Part shown: positions 34,516-46,696 of the stretch, in pieces
Position numbering within the stretch: position 1 is the stretch's first letter
Layout: each line of letters opens with the position of its first letter
NCBI GenBank assembly: GCA_024138025.1
Contig: JAMXBD010001038.1
Location: 62,001-126,000 of the forward strand
Length of the DNA: 64,000 bases
Origin: Combretum micranthum
Taxonomy: Eukaryota; Streptophyta; Magnoliopsida; Myrtales; Combretaceae
Direction of reading: 5' to 3'
Notes under the pieces: model-generated
What the model saw: the letters and a program-made list of their open reading frames with translations, nothing else
The model's database searches: none
Told to the model about the DNA's origin: nothing
Program-made: the position numbers and the translations under genes

Positions 34516-37500
34516 TGTAATATCTCAAACCTTCACCTAACTAAATTAGAAATAGCTTAATTGAATAATATAATAGGTGGTTAAATTTAGACTTGGATTA
34601 GAATTTAATTTGGAAATTTAAATTAAATAGTTCGAGAAAAACAAACAATGAGTCATGAGTAGATAATTAGCATAATGAAATTAGTAAATAGGTTGAGTTG
34701 AGATTTGATATTCTTTTTAAAATTTTCTATTTGTTTCACCCATTTATTCTAACAAGAAATCAAATTTCATAATCTTTACCAAAATCTTATTAGAATCCAT
34801 TTTCTATAATTTCAAATCCTAAACTCTTAAACATTCAAATTAAGTGTTTAGTAAACTCTTAAAGTCTTGAATTTTATTTTAACCTTCATTATCTTAAATC
34901 CATGTAACTTTCGAAATTAGATGCTTGTTTAAAAATATCAGTTTTTAAGCTCAAACCCAAACTAAATATTAGTTATTTATAAATTAAATTCCTAAACTAT
35001 ATTTCTAGTTCAAGTTATTAGTTTCTATTATATAGATTCTCAAATTATTTTCAGAACTAAATATAATTATCTGAAAAGTTTAAGCTAAAACCCTTACCCC
35101 TAATTGTCCTAAAATATCTATTAACCCTTATCCTTTTTTCTTTTTCTTTTTCCTTTGATTTTTCTATCCTCATTTCTTCTTTTCCTTTTCTGTGATTCTT
35201 CTCCTTCTTTCTCTTCTTCTTCTTCTTCTTCTTTTCTCATTTCTTTCTCTCTAATATAAACTCCAAATCTCAATCTCAATTCCAACAAGATTAAAGAAGA
35301 AATCAAAGTTAGGAAACAAGATAAAAAGGTGAAGAACACGCTAGAAGTAGCTCAACAACTAAGGAGGAGAAGTAGTAGAGGAGCTTTAATTGCATGTGTT
35401 TACTAAAAAGATAAGTTTTGTTATTTCTCTTGCTTTAGTTGTTTATGTATGTATATGTTGATTTGATACTAGATACAAGTTGGGTTTGTAATAACATTGA
35501 TGAATAAGAGATATATAGACATGTAGCTAAAAAGATAGTTTGTTTATGCATAAATGGAGATGGAATTGATGAACTGGTTTGGAAATGTTTGATGAAGTAG
35601 TATGAGTCTAAATGTTATGAAAATGAGTTGTATGTTGTTTTCAGGTGTATTAGTTGAATTAGGAGGGAAATAAGTTATTAAAATGGATAAAAGAAACAAA
35701 GGAAATTTGCAATAACAAGGGCTTCATAGATCATGGGCATGATTCAAGCCTTGGTAGGCTCTGGTTGGCTAATTTTGAGCAATCACGGGCATGATTCTTA
35801 GCTCAGTAGTCCTATTTTGACAAATTTCCAATAATCACAGGTGTGACTTTGTGTTTCCCTTGTAGCAACACTGTTTCGTATTTTGAGCATAAGCTTTTCA
35901 TGTAAATTCAAATCGAGGTGATTCAAAACGATATGGAAAGCTTAAAAAGAGTTCTACAACTTTTACGTTTTAAGTTTTTGAAAATTCTAAAAGGATCAAA
36001 TCCTAAATCTTATTTATTTTAAGCTACAACACATCCAAACAAAGTTGAAAACTTATGTTTACTAGTTAAATATATGTAATTAAGTATAAAATGAACTTAG
36101 TTAATAAACCTAAGTTGAACTTGACTAAATGAACTTTAAAGGGCTAAAATGAATTAGATTGATTAAGTGTAATTAACTTGACTTAGTAACTTAATTAAGT
36201 GGTTAAGTTTAATTAAATTAGCTAAGTTAAGTTAATATAGGCTTAATAACTTGTAATTGGCTTAGAATAATATGTTAGGATAAACAAAGGATAATATCAG
36301 GAATAAGTTGTTTCAAAATATATGCTTGTTTGGGAAATGAGTCTTTTTGAATATGAATGATTTGATGGCGCTTTTGTAATAAATGACTATAAACAAAGAA
36401 AAAAGAAAAACGTTGATAAATAATAGAGAACAGTTTGTATCTTAGCAGAACGATCTTCGCAACCAAGGCAAGGTTCCTAATTAGTATCTGATCAAATAAG
36501 ATTTATAAAATAAGTTTAATATACGTGGATAATTAATTTAAATTTTTATATAAGTTTAATTTTATGAATAGATGCTTGAATCTATCTTCTACCCTATCTT
36601 CTTTACTACCTTCGTCTTGAACTCTACCAGATTCCATATAAGGTACGCAGTGACTTCCATGTTTTATGCTAAGACAGGCATTCCTAAATGAACTAAACTT
36701 AAAGATGGCATAATAATTGAGTGTTGCTTATACTTGTGTCATTTAATTCGGTCGGGGGAGCAACAACGTTATCCTAAGTGGGACACGGTAGTTAGGCACT
36801 TAGGCCATCTCCATGTCATGATGCAATGATAAATACAATGATGCAATAGTAATTCATGAGTGACTCAATGGGTAGCTAATGGGACAAACGATATTAGTGT
36901 AACGTCTATCTTGATCTGCAAAAAGTAATATAGTAAGGCTCACATTTATGGGACCGATTGAGCCTTATTATATTATAGACCATAATGGGTAAAGTATGTG
37001 TAACGGTTATAAACCCTAGTTGAGACTATTTTCCTTCTTTGTTAGATATAGGAGATATAGGTATCTGGGCTACCTATATCAACTCTTGAGTAGATACTGT
37101 TACTCAAGATCCGCAGATTCCCTAGAAGTATAATCAAAATGTGAGTACTCTAGTGTTGATTTGTTTAAATTAATTTAAAGATAATAATATGTTGCTATTA
37201 CATTGTATTTAGTTAAGCTTGTGTGTCACTTTGTGTGTGGTTATGTTACTGTATGCTAGACTTAGGCTCATTATTGTTGTTGTTATCTTTTTTCAGGTGC
37301 TATTTAATGTAATGATGATGTTGATCATCTTGGTTATGGGTTGACTTGAGAGAAGTCGGTTGAAGAGAGAAGTGGTTTAGGATCGTTGTATATATTTTGT
37401 TCTTATTTTTATTTAAGAATTGGATTTCTATTTTGTAATTTGTAATATTCTTTCAAGAGTCTTGTAGAGCCTAATGTTTTTGTAACAAATCTTAAGTTTT

Positions 37501-37757
37501 GTTTTACTATCATGAAAGGTATATGAGAAACCTGATTATATGATTTTGTTGATGATAAAGATTATCTACTCTTGAGAGTAGAACACGAAATGTTTTTGAA
37601 AAGTTTATTTTACAATTATAAATCAAGTTGTTTCCAAAATTTAATTATATGATTTCAAGAATTAAAATTGATTAGCAATGTTTGAGATAAATAAATCTTT
37701 TAAAGAGGCTTGTGCGTGTAATACTCAACGTATTATATGTGGCCGAGGGATTTGACT
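34516..37757 (+). mobile_element. Second solo LTR of the long-LTR family inside the chromovirus, about 3.24 kb
   Basis: Starts TGTAATATCTCAAACC at 34516; the end at about 37757 (GTGGCCGAGGGATTTGAC) is a decayed version of the GGGGCGTGACA terminus. It is homologous to 18303-21810 along its length. On its left lies the protease remnant, on its right the gag zinc-knuckle remnant of the same minus-strand element, so it split that element. No intact 5-bp duplication is visible (TCATT on the left has no match on the right). The glutamate-rich minus-strand frame at 35121-35339 is the complement of a CT tract. Confidence 0.8.
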
Positions 37758-37759
37758 AG

Positions 37760-39000
37760 CCTAAATTTTAGATGTAGAATTAGTCGAGTCCTTACACCAT
37801 TCTCTCAAATAGCACATAATGTACGCACTGCAAGTTCTTCCTTTAACTTCCCTATATCCTCCTCCGTTTCTGATTTCTCTGGTCCATCTTCCTCCACACC
37901 AACCACTAGTATATTCAATCTTTTGTTTTTACATCTATGACCAGGCCGAAAGGGCTTGTCTCACCAAAAACATTGTTTCTTCCATCTTTTGTCCTCCAGC
38001 TCCTCATGTGTAAGTCTACGAATGTTTCTGGGGTTGTTATTTGTGTGCTTAGATTGTGTATGTGAATGGTAGAAAATGGTGGGTAATATGGTTTGAGGGT
38101 TAGGATGTAGTGTGTCTGGTAGCTGTCGAGTATTTTGTGAATGAGTATGTGGGGTTTTACATAATGGTAGGGTTTTTGGTTGTTTTATAAAAAGATTTAG
38201 TGGAAGTTAAGGTGGCTTCTTGGAGTTTTGCTAGGGTATATACTTGGATAAGGTACTGGGTTGAAACATTCTAATTAGATATTGTAGCTCAAGTTTAAGT
38301 CTACTAGGGAAGTAACTACTGAGCTAGGGTTTAGTGGGCTAGACTTGAGGAGACAGACATAAAAATTAGTTAAGATACTCTTATAAGGAATCATGCTGTT
38401 GCAATTCTTTAAACTCAGCCATCAAATCTTGAAATACTCACTCGTTAAAACAAGTTTGCAAGGCTTTTGTAAGTTCTTCCCAAGTAATGGGAGTTTAATG
38501 ATGACGTAATTTAGAATAGGAAGCATACCATTCATAAGGCTTTTCATCAAGATGCATGACAACAACTTTAACCTTAAGTTAATCCAGAGTATCATCCAAG
38601 AAAAAAAAAATTGATCTACTTCAGTGATCCATGTTTCCAATCCTTCTCTAGTAAAGATAGGAAAATCAATTTTAGTGCTATGCATCGGTAGCTAATAACT
38701 ACTTTGTGTATCACTACTAAGGAGCACGCTGTTAATTTTCCCCCTTCTTCATATTAAAGTCATCAACACCCTTCTCCACACTCATGGAGTCTCCAGTAAC
38801 TGCTAGTTTTCCCTTAATTTGTTGCTTAAGTTCTTTAATAGATTGAGACTATTGTTCTAACATGGATTGTTGCTCTTATAAGGTATCTAAGAAGAGCTTA
38901 ACCCAACCGTCTTGGCGCTCATTCTATTCCTTCATCAACGCCTTAAAGGTCTCTTCCATCCTTTTAAACTCATGGGTTCCTTTAGTGGTAGCTCCACTCA
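37760..39000 (-). pseudogene. Gypsy gag remnant (capsid and zinc knuckle)
   Basis: Gag forms the virus-like particle. On the minus strand, about 38990-38750 encodes a charged, glutamine-rich N-terminal part interrupted by stops (HEFKRMEETFKALMKE, then IKELKQQIKGK), coiled-coil-like. The segment 38685-38422 is the retrotransposon gag domain: KIDFPIFTREGLETWITEVDQFF, then KSLMNGM and related words. Further on, 37975-37925 reads as a zinc knuckle remnant (CFW, a stop, then DKPFRPGHRCKN, of the CxxCDExFxPGHxC type) with the second Cys lost. Stops and frameshifts throughout. Confidence 0.8.
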
Positions 39001-39015
39001 GCTGGGTCTAATAAC

Positions 39016-39614
39016 AATTACTAAGTAGAAGAATGAATTACTAATTGTTGATGACATCTAAATGCAGATTTTGGATTTGAATGCAAGCCAAAAGGTACTT
39101 AAATGCAAGTAATGCTAGGAAGCCTTTTTTTTTTTTTTTTTTTTGTATTTTTCTTCTAATTTTTTGTCTTACACCTTCATAGTGTGTGTGTATATATATA
39201 TGTAACAGAATTGCTTCATTTGATGTAAAAGATACTAAGGTAGCATGTGCAACAAATTACCACATCCTAGTTTGTTATAACAACTTATATTCTACTACTC
39301 TGCTCTATTACGATTTATTCTAATATTCAATTACTGATACCAAAGCTAATTATGATAGTGGGCTAGTTACTCAATTTGCAGCCCAATTGTTATACTACTA
39401 TCTTCCTTAGCTCGTCCCTGTTTTGGCCCAATTGACTTCCCAAACAATGACCCATGCTTAACAACAATACCACGCTATACTTCTCATTTTTCTATTGACT
39501 TAGACAAAAATCTAAGTCTTGAACATTCGCAACTTCACATGACAACATTCTTAACTTCTGACTCAGCTCAAAAGCTTCCTTAACATTAGGATTTCTTTCA
39601 ATCTCCATTAACGA
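39016..39614 (-). repeat. 5' LTR of the chromovirus-like element
   Basis: Homologous to 26782-27374. On its left, the minus-strand reading gives TTATTAGACCCAGC, a decayed primer binding site (compare TGGTATTAGAGC). The right end is diverged after CTCCATTAAC, so no target duplication can be confirmed. It contains poly-T at 39125-39144 and (TG)n/(TA)n at 39184-39200. Confidence 0.75.
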
Positions 39615-40102
39615 GTTAAGATAAAATTCTTCTATCATAAAACTATATTTTCATTTAGTTTTAGACAATTATATATATCTTTATACAAATTAAATTGAAT
39701 TGTTCTCACACTCACATAAATATATCAATATGTTGTTAATGGAAGATGGATGTATTGAAAATAATGTTAAATTTCTATTTTTTCATTTTTTTTTCATTTT
39801 TAATTGTTTTAGCATCTTTTTTTTTTGTCGTTTTCAAATAAATATTTGTCAAGAAGTAGATTCAAATAAAAATGGATATTTTTATTCATAAATAGACCAA
39901 ATATATCAAATATAGATAAGATACTTAATAAGATACAAATGCATATTAGATACACATAAGATATAGATAAAATCAAACAATCTAAATAGACCCTTAATAT
40001 GGAAAGGAAGAAAAGTACCCTAAAAAGAGTTTAAAAAAAGGTCTCGTATACGATAAATAGAAGATGTATATAAATTTCTTTTCCTATTTATATATATATA
40101 TA
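39615..40102. other. Anonymous AT-rich DNA
   Basis: No gene seen. The frame at 39700-39891 is a low-complexity F/I-rich artefact. Confidence 0.4.
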
Positions 40103-40892
40103 TAGGGATGTAACTGGATTGGGTTTCGAATGGATCATATGAACCTAAAACCCAACCCGATACCTAATATGGTTTACCAAACTCGATCTTATGACCTTAT
40201 AGGATTTTGATGTTATATCCAAACCTATCATACCAGATTTAATTTGAAACCTGGAATCTGACCCTATATTCCTATTTTTTTAACCTATTTTCAAAATTTA
40301 ATAATAGATTTAAGAAAACTCGGTGCTTTTTACACAAGTTTTCTATACATTCAAAAATAAAAAGATGCATGTAGAATTGATAGAAAATGTTGCAGGCCAT
40401 ATTCATTATACAACATTTATATACATAAATATATTACTTTTGTCACCGTATAATATCTTAAAAACATGGTTAAATTAAATCACCTGCTGGAATAAAATAT
40501 AATAGACAGCAAATAATATTAATCTCTATAGTAAACAATATTAATCTTTACAGCAAACATGACTTGAATAAAATTTAATAAAAAGTTCTAAAATCCGTAG
40601 CTGGTCTAATAGACAATAAAAAAAAAAAAAAATCATTGAGAGGTAAAAAAGATGATAGCTGTTTCATATTTTCTTTCCTCTTCTTACCCTTTCAATAATG
40701 TTTTTATTTAAATTATGATACCAAGTTGAGTATCTCTTGGGTTTGTTATATGATCCATATCCGATCCTATAACTTTACAAATTTTTACTATATATCCAAA
40801 CTCAATCATAAAACCCTATATAACTCAATGCTTTAGGATTTTTATTCAATTGGATGGGATGAAAATCTTAACACATTACCTCGTTACATCCA
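40103..40892. mobile_element. Inverted-terminus element, hAT-like, about 790 bp
   Basis: The left end AGGGATGTAACTGG and right end CCTCGTTACATCC are inverted (GGATGTAAC / GTTACATCC, 9 bp perfect). Subterminal phrases mirror each other, for example GGTTTCGAATGGATCATATGAACC on the left and GGTTTGTTATATGATCCATATCC on the right. A homologous end fragment occurs at 18236-18302. The target duplication cannot be decided because both flanks are TA-repeat sequence. No ORF. Confidence 0.55.
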
Positions 40893-42456
40893 TATGTATA
40901 CATAAAATTCAAAAGAGAAATTGGTAGGATTACCAGGTGGTCTTGGTCCACCCTGTTCTTTGTTACCTTAAAGACCCGGCAAAGATTTCGTCCTCTTGGA
41001 TTCAGATAAACCTGAATATATTTTCTATCCACTTCGATTTCAGGCAAAAGAGAAGGACCCCTACCTGTCCTACCCCAATCTCGTGGTCAGCCAAAGCTGA
41101 GATTGAATCTTGCTATGATTATTAATTATTACCTTCCCAGTAAAAGCTTTGATGATATTAATATACATGAGTAACTAATTCATAATATATAAATATTAAT
41201 AAAATCTGTATATATAATATTAATTATAATCTTTTAAAAAACCACTTATATCATACTTCTCCCATAGGTAAAGAAGTATTGATGTTTGTTCACCTGATGA
41301 TAGTTTAATGAATTTTGTCCTTTATATCTTTTTTCCGCCTCCGACAAGTATCGACGTTTTTAAAGTTTCTTGGAATTCATTATAAAACTAAAGCAGAGAC
41401 CTTTACGTAGGTTTTCGAGTCCCAATTCCAATGACCTCATCATCAGATTCAGATATCACGTACTATTCCTTGTCGATTTATTAATTTTATGTTTCTTTAA
41501 TTTGAGCCATGTCGGCTCGGCATATATAATCTGTTTATAATTTCATATTTGCATTTAACAAACTGATTTTTTACTATTGTATTTAGTATTTTAAAACTGA
41601 GATGGTATCAACAAATTTGGCGAATAAGATCATCATATGAGTAGTTAAAATAAAAATCTGGTTAACTGACACTATATGGTACTTGTTAAAACTTAAAAAA
41701 GAAATTACAGTTTTTAGAATTGATAATATACATATATATATATATATACACACCTTGTGCATAGAAAGACATAATTTATACCTTTCAAGAAATATTTAGA
41801 GCATCCATCAACATTTTCTTTCAAGGAATTAGTAACTATACATGACGTACATAATTAACCAAACACAGTCACTGAAGAATAGATAATTTTTATTAAATTT
41901 AACTCTAATATCGAGCTTGTCAAGGTGATTTTTATATTTGCGGGTCTTATTGCCTTCGCATTTGTATTGAGCAAAAGAGGATTTTTTTTTTCCATAGAAT
42001 TTTAATATTAATTGCACATATTATAAACATGGTAAGTATATGAATGAATGCACATTTTTTTAATTAATCTTTTAATAAATGTGCGATTTTATTTTATCAT
42101 AATGTTTCATGAAGTCTTAGTTCTAAATAAATTTCTCAACACCACCGAGTAGAAAGAATCAAGCTGCTTCTTTCATTCTCCGGCATCAAATTGCTTTTAA
42201 AAGAGGCAGATTAATCTGCGTCGTCCTAATCTTTTAATTTCATTTTTTATGTTATCTTTGTGTCCACATGGTATATTTTTTTTTCCTATTTTTCATATTG
42301 TTGCTGTGTATATATATATGTGTGTCTGTGGTTGCACTCAAATAAATTAGCTCAAACACTGGGAGCTCACACGATTGATTGTTGTGTGTGTTTCGATATG
42401 ATTTTGTAATTATTAGATACATAGAAAGTAAAATAGATCTCAAATAAAAAAAACAG

Positions 42457-42493
42457 AAAAAAGAAAAGAAAAGAAAAGAAAAGAAAAGAAAAG
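42457..42493. repeat. (AAAAG)n microsatellite
   Basis: About seven units of AAAAG with one change at the end, 2.5 kb upstream of the bHLH gene. Confidence 0.9.
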
Positions 42494-43304
42494 GAAAACT
42501 TTATTATTTTTTTCTTAGTTTTGCGTGAAATTGTAGTACTCGACTTTATCTATATTTTATTTATATTTGAATTTTTTTATGAGTAAAAATATCTGTTTTT
42601 ATTTGTATTTATTTCTTAAAAAATATTTATTTAAAAACAATAAAAAAAACAAAACAGCTCATTATTTGGAAAATGAACAATTATGCCACTTGACTGAAAC
42701 ATAGCTTCCACTACCTTTGCTTAGTTGGTAATAACTAGATAATAAAAAAAACGAATAACTCATTATCTAACTAATGTGGATTTTTTGGATCAGGACTTTT
42801 CTATTTTTAAGAAAACGGTATACGATAAATAATGACTCGCTAGATCAATCCAATAAAAAGAAAAAAAAAAATATAGAGCATCAAGTTAAGGAAAAAAAAA
42901 AAAGAGAGCTGATACTCTTTATAGGTAATCATCTACTAACTAAGCAAAAATAATAGAATCCAAGCGTTTTTGTTAGGAATGTAAATGTGGAGTTTCTTCG
43001 ATTTCGCCATGTCTTTATAGCACCAAAAGAATGTCTTCGCAATTTACTCTTTAATTTTTTCCCTCCTGAATGCTTAAGTTGTTTAATTTTTATTGTCTTT
43101 TATTCAACGGACGCAACAAATAGAATTTTTCATTTCATATGGCTTTCTTAAAGAAATAGATCCGGGCCCTAAAAGTCTTCACCAGCTAAATGTATAAATT
43201 TGCTTTTCTTTTTTAATTCAATAATCTGCCAACTAAGTGAAAATAGTGGGACGTGTGTTTTTTGTAAAGGGGTATACACATCAAACTTACATAACTTTGT
43301 AAAA

Positions 43305-43460
43305 TCTAAAGTTTTTAGGGGATATATGGGTAATTTATCAAATGCTATAAATATTGAATTTTTCTTTTTCTTTTTTCTGTTTTTAAATTCTGGATGTTTA
43401 TGTGGAACTTAAAGATTTAAGGGGATATATCTGTAACTTATCAAAGAATATAAATGTTAA
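43305..43460. repeat. Short imperfect tandem duplication, about 98-bp period
   Basis: The block GGGGATATATGGGTAATTTA...AAATATTGAAT (43317) recurs as GGGGATATATCTGTAACTTA...AAATGTTAAAT (43419). Two copies, non-coding. Confidence 0.6.
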
Positions 43461-44913
43461 ATCCTTTTAAAGTGTTCTTATAATAACTAAAGTTTATAGA
43501 AATTATCTTTGTAGTAATTATTTTATTTATTGTTTTGGTGATTTGATCTTGCATACTTCCTCCAGACACCCTAGAATATCTGCACTTGATTATACACATA
43601 GGCTGAACCCGGAAGTGCTCCTGTCTCATTCCATTGTCTTTTCTTCAATTGAGTAAGTGCAATTATACTTTGGCCCAAAAGAGTGCTGTCGAAGGGGACA
43701 CACTAGATGATAATGATTATTGGTGATCAATTGAAAATTTGAGATGTAATATATGCTGGTTAAATTAGTTATACATTTATTGTGGTTATCTTAAGATACA
43801 CCAGCGAACTCCAAAAACATAACCCCACAATATAAGAGGATATAGATTTAAAGCATTAGCAAAAGTAATAAATTTTTTGGAATGATGTCATAATAAATAT
43901 ATAGTAAATTTATTATTTAATTAAATAAAAGTAATTATGGTTTTATATGGAACTAAACGGTTTTCATGACATGATATATATGCCATTTTAGACAAAAAAA
44001 AATTATAATATTTCCGGAATATTAGTGATGAATATCATAAATAGAAGAGTGTTGTGTGTTATTTATATTAACAAGGTAGGATTGTGATAATTATGTTATT
44101 TTGTATTAGCAAGGTAAAATTATGATAATTGGTAGATCATAGGACACATGGTAGTCGACTTAGAGAAGCGTTGATCGTTAAAACTTTTGAGGAATGTTGT
44201 TGAAGAGAGAGGCTTAGGAAGACGATTGGTATGGTCAAACTTGGTTTTCTGAAGAGCCCATGTGGCAATGTATTGAGTGGATCGTTTGCTCTCATTGTTA
44301 ATTCAATTTTACTGGATTTGTTGTTTCGATCATACGGATTGATTCAAATAAAGATTTAGCAATTTTTGAATTCTTTAGAAGACTTTGAATTGTCCAAATG
44401 ATAAGCGAAAACTTTTATTTCTCGATATTGGTACTTAATCTCTAACCATTGGATCATTATTGAGGTGGATAAATGGGATGAGCCAATAAATTGGTTTTCA
44501 TGATGCAGCCTATTAAATTACTTATGACTTTGGGGGATATTGCCTAGCCAAACCCAATCAAGTCCAAAGCAATTGTAAATAAGCCAGTGAAGGATTAATT
44601 AAAAGAAAAACCTATCACATAAGATTGCTAAATGGTGCTAAAAAAGAGCAAGAGAGATGGTTTAATTATCCTATCTTTCATTCAAAAAATTTAAGTAATT
44701 AATTAAAAAATAATTTAAAGGCAGCCAATATAATACTATATAACATATGTATTAAATAACTAAGTGGTATTTTAAATTTTAGAAGTTAGATGTGAACCAT
44801 GTCATATCAACTTTGAAACCTTACATGTATATATATTACATACAATTGTTGGATGATAATCATTATCTCGTAATGGTCCGAGTTCCAACCCTGGTAAGCA
44901 TTCTTCACCACTT

Positions 44914-44920
44914 TATATAA
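44914..44920 (+). promoter_or_regulatory. TATA box of the bHLH gene
   Basis: TATATAA, 130 bp upstream of the start codon. The expected transcription start is around 44945-44950, giving a leader of about 95-100 bp with no upstream ATG. Inferred from consensus and spacing. Confidence 0.6.
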
Positions 44921-45043
44921 ATGTCCCTTTGTCTTAATACAAACATCCCCAAGTCGTGCGCATTTCCTTGAAGCACTAAACAACAAGCCAAACTAGCCAA
45001 AACTTCTGACTTTTAGTGTGTGTTAAGCGAGTGACCGGTTCCC

Positions 45044-45571
45044 ATGGACTATCGCCACAATCTTCCACCTCCAACCAAGAAACTAAAGAAGACGACCAAA
45101 GATGGTGGTGGTTACAAAATCAACAAAGGTGGTAGGGGTGGAGGAGGAGTAAAGCTATCGACCGATCCACAAAGCGTAGCTGCCAGAGAACGGAGACACC
45201 GAATCAGTGACCGGTTCAAGATCTTACAAAGCTTGGTCCCTAATGGCCACAAGATGGACACTGTTTCCATGCTGGAAGAAGCCATTCACTATGTCAAGTT
45301 TCTCAAGACTCAAATTTGGCTTCACGAAACCATGTTTTATATGAATTCCCAAACTAATGATCACCATCATCCTTTGTCTACGACTACTTCTACTACTCTT
45401 TCCTCGCATCTGGTGGGGTCTGAATTCTACTCCAGACCTAGTTCTTTTTCGTGTGTCGCGCAACCGCTGTGGCAGATGGAAGCTGTGTCTCCGGTGGATT
45501 CCGGCAACCGAGGTGCAGAAACCGTGTCTTTCGATAATATTCATGATGTTGATCCGTATGTAAATAATTAA
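45044..45571 (+). CDS. bHLH transcription factor, LAX PANICLE1 / ROX (bHLH140) type
   Basis: Nuclear transcription factor. In the named family (rice LAX1, Arabidopsis ROX) it promotes axillary meristem formation. It is a 175-residue, single-exon protein. Residues 1-35 are basic and glycine-rich, with KKLKK at 12-16 as a possible nuclear signal. The bHLH domain spans about 41-95: basic part [13 protein letters not shown], helix 1 [11 protein letters not shown], loop VPNGHK, helix 2 [20 protein letters not shown]. Residues 104-125 are His- and Thr/Ser-rich. The usual DNA-contact triad His-Glu-Arg is Gln43-Ala47-Arg51, as in the HEC/LAX1-like group, so canonical E-box binding is doubtful. The start is chosen for its context (CCCATGG), and because no in-frame upstream ATG is seen. 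The TATA box is at 44914. Family assignment is strong; orthology with LAX1/ROX is likely, not proven. Confidence 0.93.
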   Translation: MDYRHNLPPPTKKLKKTTKDGGGYKINKGGRGGGGVKLSTDPQSVAARERRHRISDRFKILQSLVPNGHKMDTVSMLEEAIHYVKFLKTQIWLHETMFYMNSQTNDHHHPLSTTTSTTLSSHLVGSEFYSRPSSFSCVAQPLWQMEAVSPVDSGNRGAETVSFDNIHDVDPYVNN

Positions 45572-45640
45572 TGTGTGCGCGACCGTCGTGGCATGTCTGA
45601 TCTTAACGTTGTCATGTCTTGTGTGTAGCCTTATATCTCC

Positions 45641-45664
45641 TTTTTTTTTTTTTTTTTTTTTTTT
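45641..45664 (+). repeat. Poly-T run in the 3' flank of the bHLH gene
   Basis: 24 T residues 70 bp after the stop codon, probably inside the 3' UTR. No clear AATAAA follows; ACAATAATAAGA near 45820 is the nearest candidate polyadenylation signal. Confidence 0.7.
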
Positions 45665-46691
45665 GTCTCTCTATGGAGTGATGTATTTTGATGGCTGAAA
45701 CTACCAAAAAAGTGCTGCTTAATTCTATAGTATATGAAAAATACATGTACTACCAGATTGCACTTTGTCGCCATTAGGGAGGTCTAATTTCTGCTCGGGT
45801 CTTATTTATTTATTAAACTACAATAATAAGAGCTCTTTCTGCTTCTCTTAACAAGGGAATTTTAAGATTCGAATCTCTAAACTTATAATAGAGAATTCGC
45901 TTGTGCTTGGCTTGTAAATGCTTCAGGTGTTCATAGTTGGATTTGGTACGGCTCGTGTCGAATTAAATTGAAATGCATTTCAATTGATTTCATTTAAACT
46001 CTCGATAAAGTAAATCCCCTTTAACAATTTAGGATTCTAAACTAAATCACTTTAAATGTGGCTGGTTTATTTGATGGATTGAGTTGAACTGTTTTCAAAA
46101 ACAATTTATTCTAAGTAATAATAGTTATAACTATTAAGAGATTTTATTCAAAGTAACATAATATGAAATGAAATTCAAATAAAGCATTTAAATGATAGTG
46201 ATATTGTATTTTAAATGATGATAGAGGCATCCAAATCCACTTAAAAGATGAAAAATGAAAATGAGTTGATTATGGGGTAAGGATGGGATGAGAGGGAAAA
46301 AAAAATGTGGATACTATTTAAATTAAAAAAAATGCTTCTTTTGATTGTTTAATTGGAAATGATCCTACTTGGCTAAGCGATCTAGAACTCGATTATTTCA
46401 AATCAAAATATGAAATGTTTGCAACAACTTTAAAGTATAATTGTAATAAACTCGCTTTTTTAAAAAGACAAACTTAATACAATAGCTCTATTATGTTCTT
46501 TCTCCTATCTTTTTTATATGTCTTCTAACTGTTTTTTCTTTCGCTCTTATTACTCCTTTGCCCACAATCTTAGCCGTCTAGAATATAGAGGAATTATATA
46601 GTATGGTTCAATCCGATTCGATTTGATGAACAACTCTTTTAAATGTAGCTAATATCACTTCTTATTAGAAGACATGATTGTACATTGTAGG
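45665..46691. other. 3' flank of the bHLH gene, no further gene
   Basis: AT-rich, without a recognisable gene or repeat, between the bHLH gene and a solo LTR that begins about 1.1 kb beyond the stop codon. Confidence 0.5.
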
Positions 46692-46696
46692 CGGTG
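46692..46696. repeat. Target site duplication CGGTG (left)
   Basis: CGGTG, repeated exactly at 50238-50242 at the other end of the solo LTR. Confidence 0.95.

Larger units (their letters stand above)
26782..39614 (-). mobile_element. Decayed Ty3/gypsy chromovirus-like element containing three later insertions
   Basis: Reading the minus strand from right to left: 5' LTR (39614-39016), gag (39000-37760), protease (34500-34320), RT (33874-33000), RNase H (split at 29146/32792), integrase (28900-27560), chromodomain-like tail (27540-27400), purine-rich tract (complement at 27375-27389), 3' LTR (27374-26782). The gag-PR-RT-RH-IN order is that of Ty3/gypsy. Without the solo LTRs at 29147-32791 and 34516-37757 and the MITE at 33993-34152, the element is close to 5.8 kb, a normal size. 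Many stops and frameshifts make it non-functional. The two LTRs are clearly diverged, indicating an old insertion. Confidence 0.85.
40893..44911. other. Low-copy-looking DNA upstream of the bHLH gene
   Basis: No gene recognised. Content: an (AAAAG)n microsatellite at 42457-42493, TA/TG microsatellites near 41725-41750 and 42305-42330, and a 98-bp-spaced duplication at 43305-43460. A less AT-rich patch at 40925-41110 holds a short open stretch of unknown meaning. The DNA proximal to 44911 would be the bHLH promoter region. Confidence 0.45.

Noticed and set aside
34516..37757. Intact target duplication for this LTR
   Set aside because: TCATT on the left has no match at the decayed right end; the insertion is inferred from the split element instead.
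40937..41125. Possible exon in a less AT-rich patch
   Set aside because: Short open stretches in two frames, no recognised motif, no convincing splice context.
45224..45544. 106-codon minus-strand frame opposite the bHLH gene
   Set aside because: It is the shadow of a clearly conserved bHLH coding region on the plus strand; no family similarity.
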